Of a stretch of 64,000 nt of DNA, positions 34,856 through 46,070 are shown piece after piece. Location: contig NC_087389.1 in the NCBI RefSeq assembly GCF_963675165.1, positions 3,904,830 through 3,968,829 of the forward strand. The letters run 5' to 3'. Below the pieces are notes generated by a model, which was given only the letters and a program-made list of their open reading frames with translations, did no database searches and was not told the DNA's origin. The DNA comes from Halichondria panicea. Its lineage: Eukaryota > Porifera > Demospongiae > Suberitida > Halichondriidae. The position numbers and the translations under genes are program-made. The stretch's first letter is position 1. Each line of letters opens with the position of its first letter.

Positions 34856-35164
34856 ATGGACACAAATGGAGTGCTGCTAACCACACTCTTACCATGCCTT
34901 GCCTCTCATTGCCCTAGCCTAGCGACTCTTGATCTCTCCAAAAATAATCTTGGTGTGCCTGGAGCACGCCCACTGGGAGAAACATTCCCACTATTCACAA
35001 CAAGCAGAAAAGAGTTTACTCTTCATCTAACTAAGGCTAATTTTGACAGTGCTGCTTTACTTGTCTTCTGTGAAGCAATTAAACTATCTTCAATAGAGGA
35101 AGTTCCTTTCAGTACGGAAAATTACGACATTGAAAATGTTATGTATCTCAACCAAATCCATTGA
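34856..35164 (+). pseudogene. LRR array, segment 4 (unit 11)
   Basis: Short open piece with GVLLTTLLPCLASHCPSL and LDLSKNNLGVPGARPLGE. The shift into the next frame near 35150 is explained by loss of a single A in the expected Asn-x-Asn-Pro codons of the LNxNPxxY block. Confidence 0.8.
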
Positions 35165-36795
35165 ACTATGACACTTTGCTAGCAATGTTTAGTGCCCTCA
35201 GATGCAGAAGCTGCCAAATCACAACGTTATATCTCAACAACACAGATTACACCACAATGTCTGGCACAAAAGGTATTTTACCTAGCATTGACGCTGATGG
35301 CATGAGCAGCTGTTTGACAACACTGCACCTGAATGACAATCATTTTAGTGGTGAAGCACATATAAATGCATTAGAAGAAGCAGTAAGGGCTGACATTTTA
35401 GTCAATTTGAAGAAGCTATATTTGTCAAACACTCTCACTATTAACAGCAAGAAAAATGGTGAACTATTGAGTAGGCTGCTGCCTTCAATCGCTCAAAATT
35501 CCCCCAAATTAAAGATTTTGGATATTTCAGATAATAATCTAGGTGTTCCTGGAGCATGTGTACTAGGAAAAGTTTTACCAGCTCTCATTGGCAGTAGGGA
35601 TGAGTTTTACCTTGATTTATGCAATACAGATCTCGATAGCCAAGCTATGACAGCTTTTACACAAGAGGCAATTGACGGGCTGTCTTTATTGACTACCCCA
35701 CCACCTGCAAATTCCAAACTCCAGCTTAACGATAATCCTATTGGATACGCCGGACTGTTCGCTCTTTTTAAATTATTAAACACTAAAAACTGTGCAATTA
35801 CAGATCTCAGTCTGACCAACACTGCTTTATATATCCCAGCTATAGAAAATGGTTTTCAGTATGTCAATAACTTAACTACTTCCATTGATGTTACCGTCGT
35901 CAGCAATTTACGAATCCTTAACCTCGGAGACAATAGGTTTTGTGGCGTAACCTATATTCGTATGTTGGAGGTAGCCATCCAAAGTGGCATGCTGATCTAC
36001 CTTGAGGATCTAGACCTGACAAACACCTTTCCCAACGATAGTGACATTAACGGAGCATTGCTCGCATCAATTTTGCCTACAATAGCCAGTTCATGTCCTT
36101 ACCTTTTATCACTTGACCTGTCACTCAACAATTTGGGTGTTCCTGGAGCATATGCAATAGGAAAAGCTCTTCCAATGCTAACAATTGCCAATATTAGTTT
36201 GGTTGACACTTATCTTTTTAGTGAAGCTATAAAAGCTTTTTCAAATGGTTTTGCAAGCACAAGTTGCTTTGCTTGTAATCTCTGCAACTGTATAGTTGAT
36301 CTCAGCGAAAATTCGATTGGGTCAGATGTTCTACCAGCTCTACTCAGTGTTATTGAAGATAAGAGCTGCCCGATTATAATACTTGATCTTAATCTCACTA
36401 ATTCGAAAAACCAATGTGTTCAGAAAGTTAGCAGTGAAATTAGCAACAATAGAGGACTAATAACTGTTGACTTACGCAGGAATAATTTGCATGGAGATAA
36501 CATTTTTGTGTTGGCTGAATTCCTTTCATTGTGCCAATCGCTTGAAAAGCTTCAATGCACAGATTGTTATATTACATCCACTGATGTGAGTAATCTATTT
36601 TCACAAATGAAGTCGAGCAGCATAAAACACAACACTTTGAAAGAATGGGATCTTCAAGACAACTTAGTTGGCAACAAAGGAATTGATATATTTCTTGAGA
36701 ATCTACTCGATTTGTTCCCGGGTCTGGAACAGATTAAACTTGATGGCAATCCAGCCAAGTATGAGCCGAAGAAAAAACTTGAGGAGTTTCTGAAG
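35161..36795 (+). CDS. LRR array, segment 5 (units 12-13) and terminal LRRs, spliced to Death-domain exons
   Basis: Units 12 and 13 (LKKLYLSNTL, LEDLDLTNTF) are followed by a non-repeated tail of four LRRs ending LEQIKLDGNPAKYEPKKKLE. A donor AAG|GTACAC follows 36795 in phase 0, the phase needed by the next exon (36858). The last LRR block differs from the repeated units, as expected for the C-terminal cap of the array. Whether the transcript can still be translated from any upstream start is doubtful because of the frameshifts before it. Confidence 0.7.
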
Positions 36796-36857
36796 GTACA
36801 CGTAGTATATATAAAGTATATAATTATACCCTAAAGGTTTTTCTTACACAAACACAG

Positions 36858-38285
36858 AGGGGAAAGAAATCTTCTCAATCCCATCATGCTGGAATATCTG
36901 ACAGTGAAGCAGATGGGAAAATGGAACAAGACCTTACTAAAAAAGAGGTATAAGGCGATAGTATATGAGGTGCATGCATGCACACTGCATCAGTTCAGTA
37001 GCCTCTTTCACAAGGCCCCAGGCCATCTCAGTACGGCCTGGGATTGAGACTACAGTATTCAGTAGACTAAATACAGTTGCAGTGCATGGACATGCATGCA
37101 CTTGCATGAACTGATTGTGTCTGATATAGTAATTATCTAATTAAAGCAGGGATTAATGTGGGACGATTTACTGGAGGAGATGATACAGCACTTCAAGAAG
37201 TTGATTGAAGAAAATAATGTACAATCGTGCAATTCTGAATCAGACAAAACAGTAAGTGTAGCACACAATACCAGACAATAATTATAGTGGAGGTATATTA
37301 TAGTGAAGGCTCAGCTCAGGTCGATCTATAACAATTATATATGTCAAGCTGGGATGGGTAAATAGAATAAGAACATGCATGCAGCTCTACGTGCAATTGC
37401 CTTTTCTACAGTTCCCATCACCTGTTATCAGTGATAACTCAGACAGTCATCTCTCAGCCACAGATGAGCCAGATTCATTGTTGGGGGAAATGGATACAGA
37501 GGAGGCCATAATGCAAAGAATGGATAAATTGGAAATTCACATCTGTTGAGTATAATTATTTGTTCAATATGTTGCTCATTAACATGCCCACTGTAAGCCT
37601 CTTCCCACTGTAAGCCTCTTCTTTCGAATAATAATATGCTTGAGTACAATGCCAGAATCAAATTTGGCTCTTTCATGACATGATTATTGCAATCCACAAT
37701 GCAAATATGCCCAGCACATTCTCGTTATGTTATACAGGCTCTAGAGAATCTCCACCCGTCAAGATAGACAAACTAACTGGTGTAACAGCATCCCCAGTGA
37801 CCACACCCTCCCCACACCGCTCTCCCTCAGGTGTGGCCATATATTGATATTTCTGACCATGTGACTACAATTAACCCCTCTAACCCCAACCCAATGTTGT
37901 CATAGGAAGTGGTGGACTGAGGACACTGATTATTGAGGAACTGAAGGAACGTACTAAAGTGACCGACTCTCAACTTGATGAACAAATTCAACAAAAAGAC
38001 ATGTTCAAACTTTCCGCTTACTTTGGTAGTGTAGAAGACTACATAAATTACTTAGAACTAACCCCTAGCCAGCAAACTGACATTAAAGACCTAGCGTTAA
38101 GAAGAAGCACACAAACCGCCATGACCGAGGTGTTGAAATTGTGGAGAGAGCATAACCCATACACTGCCACGTACCGATCACTATTGGAACTTTTATTGGA
38201 TATGGGAAAAGGAGAAGTGGCTTCTCAAGTGTGCTACTACCTCAGCTCCAAATGTGAGTTATTGCATTATACAGTAATTGTGTGA
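36858..38285 (+). CDS. 3' exons of the LRR locus with a Death-like domain
   Basis: Five exons follow with compatible phases: 36858-36947, 37150-37251, 37412-37544, 37738-37830 and 37906 to the stop at 38283-38285. The first four encode a charged, Ser/Pro-rich linker (LLEEMIQHFKKLIEE, PPVKIDKLTGVTASPV). The last encodes a six-helix Death-fold-like domain: SQLDEQIQQKDMFKLSAYFG, LELTPSQQTDIKDLA, AMTEVLKLWREHNPYTATYR, LLDMGKGEVASQVCYYL. The W in helix 3/4 and the overall spacing agree with Death domains of sponge NLR-type proteins. In typical NLRs such adaptor domains are N-terminal, so a C-terminal place is unusual. An internal donor (AAAT|GTGAGT, 38253) suggests the true 3' end may differ. It could also be a separate gene fused by my exon chain. 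Confidence 0.65.
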
Positions 38286-38729
38286 GGAGCCTAGTATTCA
38301 ATTACCGGAATTCTAGAGGTATAAGATCTCCTATATATACATTCATATAATTATACCAACCAAAATCAGTATAGTAGATAGTTAACTCTATCTGATAGAG
38401 ATATAAGTAGACTCTATATACTTTACTTTCGGCTACCACACAAACTTTTTCCCATCTGCAGGTCAACATACATACATGTAGCAAATCAAAACCATGCACA
38501 ATATGACCATACCATAGACAATACAGACAACATTAGATTTACTTTTTTTGCACTTAAAAGTAGCGATTATTATAGCATGCATGCTTATCCGTTAAATATT
38601 CTTTGCATATACTAGCTCAAATTCCATATAATTATTACAGTCCTATTATCAGAACCGTTGTTGTACACATATGCAATTAGATCTATGGCATCATTCTTTA
38701 CTCAAAATTTAAGTAAATACTGATTCTAC

Positions 38730-40571
38730 TCATAAAGAGTCTCGATTATAGTGGCTGGCATTCATCTCCCTGTCTCTAAATCTTTTTGTGTACTCTTGTT
38801 CTTGCTGTAATCGTCTCTCAAACACCTCCTCAACATCACTCTGGGAGAAACCCTCCTCACCTCTCACTCTGTACTGGTACTTGCACGCACTAATCACGAA
38901 ACTTACCAGACCAATAAGTGCTATAAACAAGGTCGCAACAAAATATCCAAATTCGCAACTTAATACTGATGTGATCTGACCGGGTTTTACGTATTTCCAG
39001 TACTTCTTCAAACTGAATGGGTACACTAAGCTAGCTCCAATCAACTGGTACAGGCCTTTATTTGCAAACAAGATACCTATCAGTACACCCTTCATGGAGT
39101 GTGGGCCTTGGGCAGATATGAACTCAAGAGCCGTAGCAAGTAGCAAACTGGGTGCAAGGCCTAACAGAATATTTGGTAGCAGCAAAATCGACCAATGCAA
39201 TAACAATGGATCGTATGGGCCATCAAGTGGGTGAAGAAACATGCAAGTCGTGTTTTGATCTCCCTTGGTGTGTAAAATAATGTGTCCTGTCAAATCAATG
39301 ATCAAAATACTGCTAATGGCCAGTATAAACACTACCAGTGCAAAAGTAAGTCGGATAAGAATCTTAGGCACACGGTTTCTTAACACAGAGTACACTAACC
39401 AAATATACACAGGGAGCAGTGTGTTACAGATTATGAGGGAAAGGCTTCCACTCTCAAGCAATATCCATTTGGCTGTACAGGTTGAATTATCAAATGTCTC
39501 ATCTCTTCCAGTATGATGAGAAAATAAGGGGAAAACAGTATACGAAGAAGTGACTTGGAGTGTAAAAATGGGTCCCAAGGCTAAGAGTAAAAGTAAAACA
39601 CGAAGAAAGGTTTTAACATCATCAACGTCAGAATTTGCAAATGGACCACCAAATACCTCTTTAGCGTAATCAATTCTTGATGGTTTCTTATGATAGGTAT
39701 ATACGAATGCACTTGGGGGACGAACTGGATGTTTATGTTTTCGGGTGAAGTTGATAACACTAAGAATCAATTTGTATGGATTTTTCTGAGCAACCTCCGT
39801 ATGGAAAAAGCGATACTGGAATAAGTTAACGACCAAAAGAAACGAGAGAATAAGGAAACATACGGATGGCGAGAAAGAAAGAAGTATGTCGGTCCAGGGT
39901 CCAATTATTGTGTTTCCTTTACTACATTCAGCAACTACTTTCAAGATATTAATAACCGATACTCCTAGTTGTTCAGCCCAAACGTACCAGTGAACAAACA
40001 TGCCTAGATAGTGACTAGGCTCATCAAGAAGTTGATCAAATCCAAGTTGAACAATGTTTGAAGTAAATCCTGCCAAGGCTGGTATAAGCAATATAAATGA
40101 CATAACACCAAGAATCCACTCAAAAACTCTTCTTGTAACAGTTGCTTCAGTAGTTGAAAAGTCAATAGTAGCCAAAATGGTGACCAAGAGTAAGCAAAAC
40201 CACAGAAACGAGAGACTAATGATTACGGTACGATATCTACCACACCATACATCAGCTATAAATCCACCAAGAGGGTAAAACATGGTAGCTAAAGCTAGTA
40301 GGAGATAAACACCTATGATGTAATGTACTGGAGAGTGTACAAAGACGTTTAATGTTTCCATAGCTTTAATAAAAACGGTGGCAGTAACTGATGTTCCCTC
40401 ATAAATAGCTCCAATGATGAAAGTCCAGGCAAAAATTAACACAACTTGTCGAGATGATATACATATACGACTTGGTGAGAATACAGATATGACTAACCAT
40501 TTTGATCTTCTTTTTGCAGTTGTGTGAATCAATCTGGATGTTTCATTGGGTAGAGTCTGTTGTTCGGCCAT
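38730..40571 (-). CDS. POT/MFS-type membrane transporter (SLC15-like)
   Basis: Intronless 613-residue frame starting MAEQQTLPNETSRL. The protein has about twelve hydrophobic segments in the usual MFS layout, a cytosolic N-terminus, and a long central loop around residues 265-310 rich in Lys/His. GGFIADVWCGRYRTV between segments 2 and 3 is the MFS/POT loop signature. The ExxER proton-coupling motif of classic peptide transporters is not visible in helix 1, where IYEGTSVTATV appears. The substrate is therefore unknown. The C-terminal tail is charged (EEVFERRLQQEQEYTKRFRD). It is convergent with the LRR/Death locus, 445 bp away. Confidence 0.75.
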   Translation of the reverse strand: MAEQQTLPNETSRLIHTTAKRRSKWLVISVFSPSRICISSRQVVLIFAWTFIIGAIYEGTSVTATVFIKAMETLNVFVHSPVHYIIGVYLLLALATMFYPLGGFIADVWCGRYRTVIISLSFLWFCLLLVTILATIDFSTTEATVTRRVFEWILGVMSFILLIPALAGFTSNIVQLGFDQLLDEPSHYLGMFVHWYVWAEQLGVSVINILKVVAECSKGNTIIGPWTDILLSFSPSVCFLILSFLLVVNLFQYRFFHTEVAQKNPYKLILSVINFTRKHKHPVRPPSAFVYTYHKKPSRIDYAKEVFGGPFANSDVDDVKTFLRVLLLLLALGPIFTLQVTSSYTVFPLFSHHTGRDETFDNSTCTAKWILLESGSLSLIICNTLLPVYIWLVYSVLRNRVPKILIRLTFALVVFILAISSILIIDLTGHIILHTKGDQNTTCMFLHPLDGPYDPLLLHWSILLLPNILLGLAPSLLLATALEFISAQGPHSMKGVLIGILFANKGLYQLIGASLVYPFSLKKYWKYVKPGQITSVLSCEFGYFVATLFIALIGLVSFVISACKYQYRVRGEEGFSQSDVEEVFERRLQQEQEYTKRFRDREMNASHYNRDSL

Positions 40572-40723
40572 TAGATATATATAATAGTTAGTAGGTTAAC
40601 GATGATTAAGCAGAGAAGCCTTCAGCAATTAATTCAAAGTTACTACGTCTAATCTCTGGTGAATAGCTGTATAGGACTAATCTATGACTGTGATAACTAT
40701 GCTATAAACAACAGTATAATACA

Positions 40724-40786
40724 CTGTAGTTATTATCATCATTGAAAGTTAATGCATTAACTTTCAATGATGCATAATAACTACAG
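40724..40786. repeat. Near-perfect palindrome upstream of the transporter
   Basis: ctgtagttatta at the left is complemented at the right end with a one-base indel. The centre is aaagttaatgcattaacttt. The ends resemble the CACTGTA element at 58249, so it may be a relic of the same type. It lies about 150 bp upstream of the transporter start. Confidence 0.8.
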
Positions 40787-42590
40787 TAAGTATACACAAA
40801 CCGCAAGTATCTAGAAATGTAAACGAAGGTGTCAGACAACATACCATCATGCACTCACCCTAACACATGCACTGGCCGGGAAAACTTGACAGATTCGCAA
40901 CATTCACAACCATACTGAGAGTTTATACCTTGATAGAGTCAAAAACGAAATCTATAGCTGAGTTCTTTCAAATGTTTAGCTTGCTCTTGTTCTTTCAACT
41001 ATACTGCTTTCAACTCTGACAGCTCCTTTAAATCTGAGCCGTGAACACAACTATTAAGTCATAGATATACCAAATGCATATACTGCGTACATGTATAATT
41101 ATATACACACAAACAATACTTCAGGTAGGAACCCCCCCCCCCCCCCCCCCCAATTCAGACCCAAACACAAATACGGCAGGCAAAATGGAAATGAAGTTAG
41201 TCTTTGATATTACAGACGGCTCGATCATCAAAAGGGCTATCATCAAGCTATCTGGATTGTGTATACACAGGTAGCATGAGCGTGCCACAGAGAACCTCCT
41301 GACTCGAGTCGGAAGGCCTGGAGCTAGGCCAGATAGACCACACCCACTACAGAGTTCTTGAGAAGGACTGTGACAATAACAGATAAAGTATTTGTCTCCA
41401 GTGACTGTTGAAGGAGGGCAGGGTACTTGGATTGAGACGGTGAACAGATACTCTGTAGTCTGGGGGTGGGGTGGAGGGGAGTAATTGTGTGACTAGAATA
41501 TCGAAAATTGAATTTGAAAGGTGGACATGTACACATGCACATATGACTTTTACTATCGAAAGGAATACATTTACTGTATGATAGAATTGTATAAAGCTAG
41601 ATCTATTAGTATGACTTGTCTAAAGTTTAATGTGAAAGGTAGAATGGTATATACACACAATTAAGGCAGCTAGTAGTGTATGTTGAAAATGCACTGTTTA
41701 CACATAGACAGAAAAGGATCTATGTTTTACATTCATGACAACTTAAGTAACAACAGGCACGCTCTCACTCAAACCCTGCCACAATGTGACCTGGGATCGG
41801 TCGATAATGTGTCCCACGATTGGCCAGGCCACGAGGCCAAGTAGACCACCGCCTGCCTTCATATATGAAGTGTACTTGTAAAATGGTAAACACAAGGCAA
41901 TTATAGGTCTATAGTATATATTGCATGTTGAAAAACAATGTTTTGCATTCACAATGATTAAGTGCTGCTGCCTATGGAGAGAGGTCAGAGGAGGAATGCC
42001 AGTGTCAAAAGGTCACTAATTAAAACACCACGTGGCCCTATGTTTTACATGTAAAACTGAGTTTACCCTCGCGCCCCTGAGTTTATACACCATCAATAGC
42101 TTGATCCTCTTTACAATCACAACAGAAATCGGTTGAACTATCCCGCCCCAAAGGAATTAGCTTGAGCTATGGCTTGAGAGAGGAGATCCAGGATTTAATA
42201 TTGCAACCTTTGACCTTTTATTGCATTCTTCAAAACCACAAGATATGGAAATTAGCCTTCTGTGGCTAGGGTATAAATTTTGATGTACTGGCTTGCTGCA
42301 CTGGATAGATCTAGCTTTCCAAGCAGGCAACTAAAGAACAGAAGCGCTAAGCTGCTATATGCAGCAAAGGTCAAGAACCCAGAACTAATCCTTCATTAAA
42401 CGTGACCCTATTGACCCTGGCGTTCCTCCTCTGGAGAGAGGTCATGCAGATTTTTCCAGAGATTTTAAGCTTTCGGGCAATTTCAATGTTTTAATTAGCA
42501 CACATGGCTTCAATTGCTTTTGGTTGATTACATATTTGATATAATTATTTGTATACTTATAGTGGTGATTCATTGCACTAAAGTAAAGGA
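40787..42590. other. Intergenic region, no gene recognised; C20 run at 41132-41151
   Basis: It contains a 20-base C homopolymer. A minus-strand stretch at 41743-41865 is open (GGGLLGLVAWPIVGHIIDRS) and could be a last exon, but no partner exons or family were found. A second weak open piece lies at 41330-41480. I see nothing else I can support. Confidence 0.45.
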
Positions 42591-43511
42591 TTAACACAAA
42601 ACACCTTTAGTCTTCATTATTCCGTGCGTTTTCTCAGCATCTTCAATAGACGGAGGATGAACAAGATAGTCCTTGCACTTATCTTGACGCCACTTCTTTA
42701 CATTCATATCTGAACGAAATCGACTGTCACGTTTCATTTCTAAGTTGAATGGACTGATCCAAGCTCCAACTGAGACATCTTCATTGTTGTAGAGTTGTAA
42801 GACCATCAACATTGATAGCAATTCTGTATTTAGATAATACATAACCCCCTCCCAATGCATACGGCAGGTATTTGTCACACAACTTCCAATTTGGTTCCGC
42901 CCACTTTCCTTCTTTCCTTGGAGTACTTTGTGATGCAACCAAACCCCAGTAGAGTGGTTTTCCGCTAGTTCTTCCAATTCAATCTGATCCAACTTAGGGA
43001 ACGAGTTTTCGTCAATTTTCAGTACAAAGGAGTAGTCTGTGTTTTTGTCTACCCACACAAAGGTATGTAAAACTTTCCTGGTGAGGTTATTGTATGAATC
43101 CAGGTGATCGGTCAAAAGTAATAAATCACCAAACTTCTTGCTCTCTGAAATCAGCGAATCTCTTTCGTTAACATTCCGATCAAGGGCTCCTATAACAAAC
43201 TTGACTGCAAACTTCTTTTTGTGTTCGACATAGCTACCCACCCAAGTCTTCCTAATCACATCTCTCCTAGCTCTGTTTTCAGGTGTTTCAATGACCATCA
43301 CGAGTAAAACATTATTTGGATTATTAGCTGTTTCAGGCAAATCATTGGATACAGCTGTGGCATCTGTTGGTTGGCTCCATTGATTGTGATTCAGCTGCTC
43401 ACATTGGGTTTCAAAAGACAATTTGGCTAGGTACCATAGAGTTGCAGTATATATGGTTGAAACTAGTAGCAACACAGCAAACTCTTTATACATTCTAATA
43501 ACAAAACGCAT
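42591..43511 (-). pseudogene. B3GALT6-like glycosyltransferase, copy 2, with compensating frameshifts
   Basis: The open frame has 306 codons and starts MRFVIRMYKEF like the other copies. Compared with copy 3 there is a 10-bp deletion at about 42977 and a 1-bp insertion at about 42791, plus an in-frame 9-bp deletion. Between the shifts roughly 60 residues are read in the wrong frame, replacing the LYWG and [14 protein letters not shown] catalytic-core blocks. Normal reading returns at [12 protein letters not shown] and ends GVLC. The DxD motif is also altered to DEN. The product cannot be a normal GT31 enzyme, although the frame is open from start to stop. Confidence 0.9.
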
Positions 43512-43630
43512 ACTGACAAGGAATTCTGATCAACCTTCTACTCATAAGTCAGCCTGCCTAGCTTTTGTGACCACCTGCTACATAGATAGTTACTTCCTCC
43601 TATTCAATGCATATACAATGACATGCTTCC

Positions 43631-43638
43631 TTATATAG
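43631..43638 (-). promoter_or_regulatory. TATA box of glycosyltransferase copy 2
   Basis: On the minus strand CTATATAA lies 120 bp upstream of the ATG, in a block (CTCTATATAAGGAAGCATG) shared by copies 2-5. Confidence 0.6.
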
Positions 43639-43717
43639 AGTAAGTAATCAAACACAATGGAGGTTTATTCTAAGGAAACAAGCAGTGGTATACTATTTTA
43701 CACCATCTGATTAAGTA

Positions 43718-43914
43718 CCATAATGCGGGTAAATTTCGTGGGGTAAAAAATTCGTTTATCTGGAAAACGGTGGTTTTCGTGAGTAAACATTTCATTGCCT
43801 GCACTGCATTCATACGTTCCGGTAAGCCACGCCTACGTTAACATTTCGTGGCGGTCAGCTTGCCCACGAAAATAATGAATTTTTACCCCATGCACAAAAT
43901 TACCTGCTATACGG
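43718..43914. mobile_element. CCGTATAGCGGG-type MITE with TA duplication
   Basis: The left end (CCATAATGCGGGTAAATTTC) is decayed. The right end reads GGTAATTTTG... CCGTATAGC on the complement. TA lies on both sides. The inside holds the shared block tcgtgggcaagct / aacgtaggcgtggctt. About 197 bp, non-coding. Confidence 0.8.
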
Positions 43915-43984
43915 TATAAATTATATATATAATGCAAAACTACTAAGCATTCAGGAGCTGTCAAAACAAGTCTCATGCATTGAC

Positions 43985-44222
43985 CAATAGTCTCCGGTAG
44001 TCCAAGCTTTGCAAAAAAAGGTCGCAGTTCCTTGATAACTGCAAATGAGGTTAAAGAGTACAAAAAAGGTACAAAAAGCTTCCACCTACTTGTTGGAATG
44101 GGCATCAATCAGCCAAATACATTCGTTCGTTTACTGGTCCAGCATAGCTGAGCCCAAGGGCGTACTGGCCAATTCCAGGGATGCAAAGGTGCAGCGGCGG
44201 GTGCTGCTGCCTAAACCACTTG
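43985..44222 (-). pseudogene. Ty3/gypsy integrase fragment (decayed)
   Basis: Minus-strand reading, over two frames, gives GPVNERMYLAD and MPIPTSRWKLF, corresponding to the start of the integrase core. It matches 50525-50745 in the duplicated spacers. It ends abruptly at about 44222, where a different repeat begins, marking the boundary of the later insertion. Confidence 0.7.
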
Positions 44223-44331
44223 ATTTTATAGTTTGAAAATGCACGAATCAAAATCCAAGAGAACGTGGCGAATCCGATTGAAGCTGTTAAATTTCGTCGC
44301 ATTACAACCGTTGAGCAGTTACGGCTGGAAT

Positions 44332-44373
44332 TCACACGCACACGCACACGCACACGCACACGCACACGCACAG
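44332..44373. repeat. (CACACG)n microsatellite
   Basis: Simple repeat within a piece inverted relative to 53739-53850. Confidence 0.85.
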
Positions 44374-44401
44374 TCAGCTTTACCATATAAAAAGTATTAG
44401 C

Positions 44402-45688
44402 TTATTTGCAGCTATATATAGTTTCCACCGAGGCAACAGCACCTGTGGTGCTCTCATTATTAGTCCATTGGCTACCCCACAAAGCTGCTGCGATGACGAT
44501 AGGGACCAGCTCTTTTGCTGTGATATTGATAGCTTCCCATGATGGCGGCCATGACGCCTGAAACCACGTGTTGCAAAAGATTGCGCCGCATCCGTAAGAA
44601 CCTGATGCATCCGACGTGACTTCCAGAGTAGTTTTGGCTCCGGGAAAAAACGACTTGCCGTTCCATCCCTGGAGAAATGTGTTCCACCATGCTAAATCGG
44701 CTTGTGCACATAGATTGAGGCGCAGATGGTGGTGTGGCTGCAGTGTGCGTGGAAGAATGGAGAATAAGCTGCGAAGGAACGTTCTGCCCTGAGGTGTAAC
44801 AGTAGCCGCATGAGACAGATACCCTAGCAATGAATCCAGTTGGTGCATGCCGTGTGCAAGAACGTTTGTGTGACCATTCTCTCAACAGCTGTTGAGTGCG
44901 ATGTAATTTATCACGGGGTATAGTTGCAGTTTGAATGTGTGTGTATTAATAAGGATCCCTAAGAATGTTAGTGTGGTGGTTGGACCTTCGGTTTTTTGTG
45001 ATGCCACTGGGATTCCGAGGGAGTCGAGTGTTGCTAATGCTGTATCTCGTGTACGCTTCCCCTGATCGCAATTTGGGGGTGCTAAGAAGAGGAAGTCGTC
45101 TAAGTAGTGTATCTGATGTTGAATGCCCCTGCAATGGAGTACCCATGCGGTGAGATCTGCCACGGTGTTGAAAAGTTTAGGGGCTGAACGTAACCCGAAT
45201 GGTAGGGCATGATCAAGATAGAGTTGACCCTGCCATGTGATGCCCAGCAGCGTATAGTCTGCAGGATGGACAGGGACAATCCTGTATGCGTCCTTGAGAT
45301 CTAGCTTGATGAGTTGTGTGTCGCGGCCTAAAAGGTTGATAATGTTTACGGCATCGTGGACCGTAGCATATTGCATGGAGCAAAGAGCAGTTGGAATGCC
45401 GTCGTTGACGCTGTGCCCGTAGGGTGCTGATAGATCACAAATCAATCTCCATTTGTTCGCCTGGTGTGCTTTTGGGACGAGGCCCAGAGGGCTGATGTTT
45501 TGTTTGTAACTCATTATTGGGCCTAGCATGCGATTGGCTGCTAACTCTGTACAAAGTCTTTCCTGCACAAAGTGTGGGTTTGCTAGTGCAGAGAGATGAT
45601 TACGGGTGTAGGAGCGAAGGTGATCTCGGGGGGCCATGAAAGCCAATACGAAAGCCCTCTTGGATGCTTTTATACATATACGATGCAT
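44402..45688 (-). pseudogene. Reverse transcriptase-RNase H of a Ngaro/DIRS-like retroelement
   Basis: The frame from 45688 encodes an RT with WRLICDLSAPYGHSVNDG, LIKLDLKDAYRIVPVHP, LPFGLRSAPKLFNTVAD and the catalytic HYLDDFLFL. The same frame resumes after a TGA with DSLLGYLSHA and an RNase H core (SDASGSYGCGAIF, WEAINITAKELVP). The bridging LLREWSHKRSCTR lies one frame over, so two compensating shifts flank the junction at about 44830-44890. The SVNDGI/FGLRSAPK signature and adjacent RNase H are those of tyrosine-recombinase retrotransposons. The recombinase that should follow is absent: sequence below 44400 is another repeat. Confidence 0.8.
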
Positions 45689-46070
45689 AGCATTGGTCGG
45701 GGTGTGCCCGCAGAAAGGGCTCTAGCTGAACAAGATTGATAGGAGATGTGTAACGAGGGCACTTTGTGTAATTCTCCATCAGCGACGAGCCTGCCGTAAG
45801 CGTCTGTAAGTCGTAAGTCTTTCCGGATTTGATGTTTGCGCACGGCAAGTCCCGCCTATAGATAGCACCTGCAGCAGGAAAGATAAATATGGCTTAGGAG
45901 GCATGCATGCGTATTGCGTGACGCAACTAATATGAGCCTGCACGCACCAACGCAAATGACAATATGACGGCAGAGAAAGTGCATTTACTTGCAAAACAAC
46001 ACAAAACAACAGCATAATTATTTGTAAGATAATATACATTAAATGCAAAGAGACAAACTAGCTGCTCGCA

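Larger units (their letters stand above)
28586..36590 (+). repeat. Thirteen tandem higher-order LRR units of ~570-620 bp
   Basis: Positions of the conserved NLExLxLSN start, or its equivalent, are 28586, 29183, 29780, 30720, 31302, 31923, 32514, 33094, 33670, 34240, about 34820, 35404 and 35998. Spacings are 570-621 bp, except 940 across the inverted-repeat insert, which becomes 613 after subtracting it. Each unit holds about seven LRRs. Unit 3 and unit 4 are very alike (CTLLPAIASHCPCL and LSNTLSDNA in both), suggesting a late duplication. Together they would encode roughly 2,700 residues. Confidence 0.85.

Noticed and set aside
41743-41952. Minus-strand open piece GGGLLGLVAWPIVGHIIDRS as a possible last exon
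   Set aside because: No upstream exons, no family recognised, and the other strand is open too. Not enough to call a gene.
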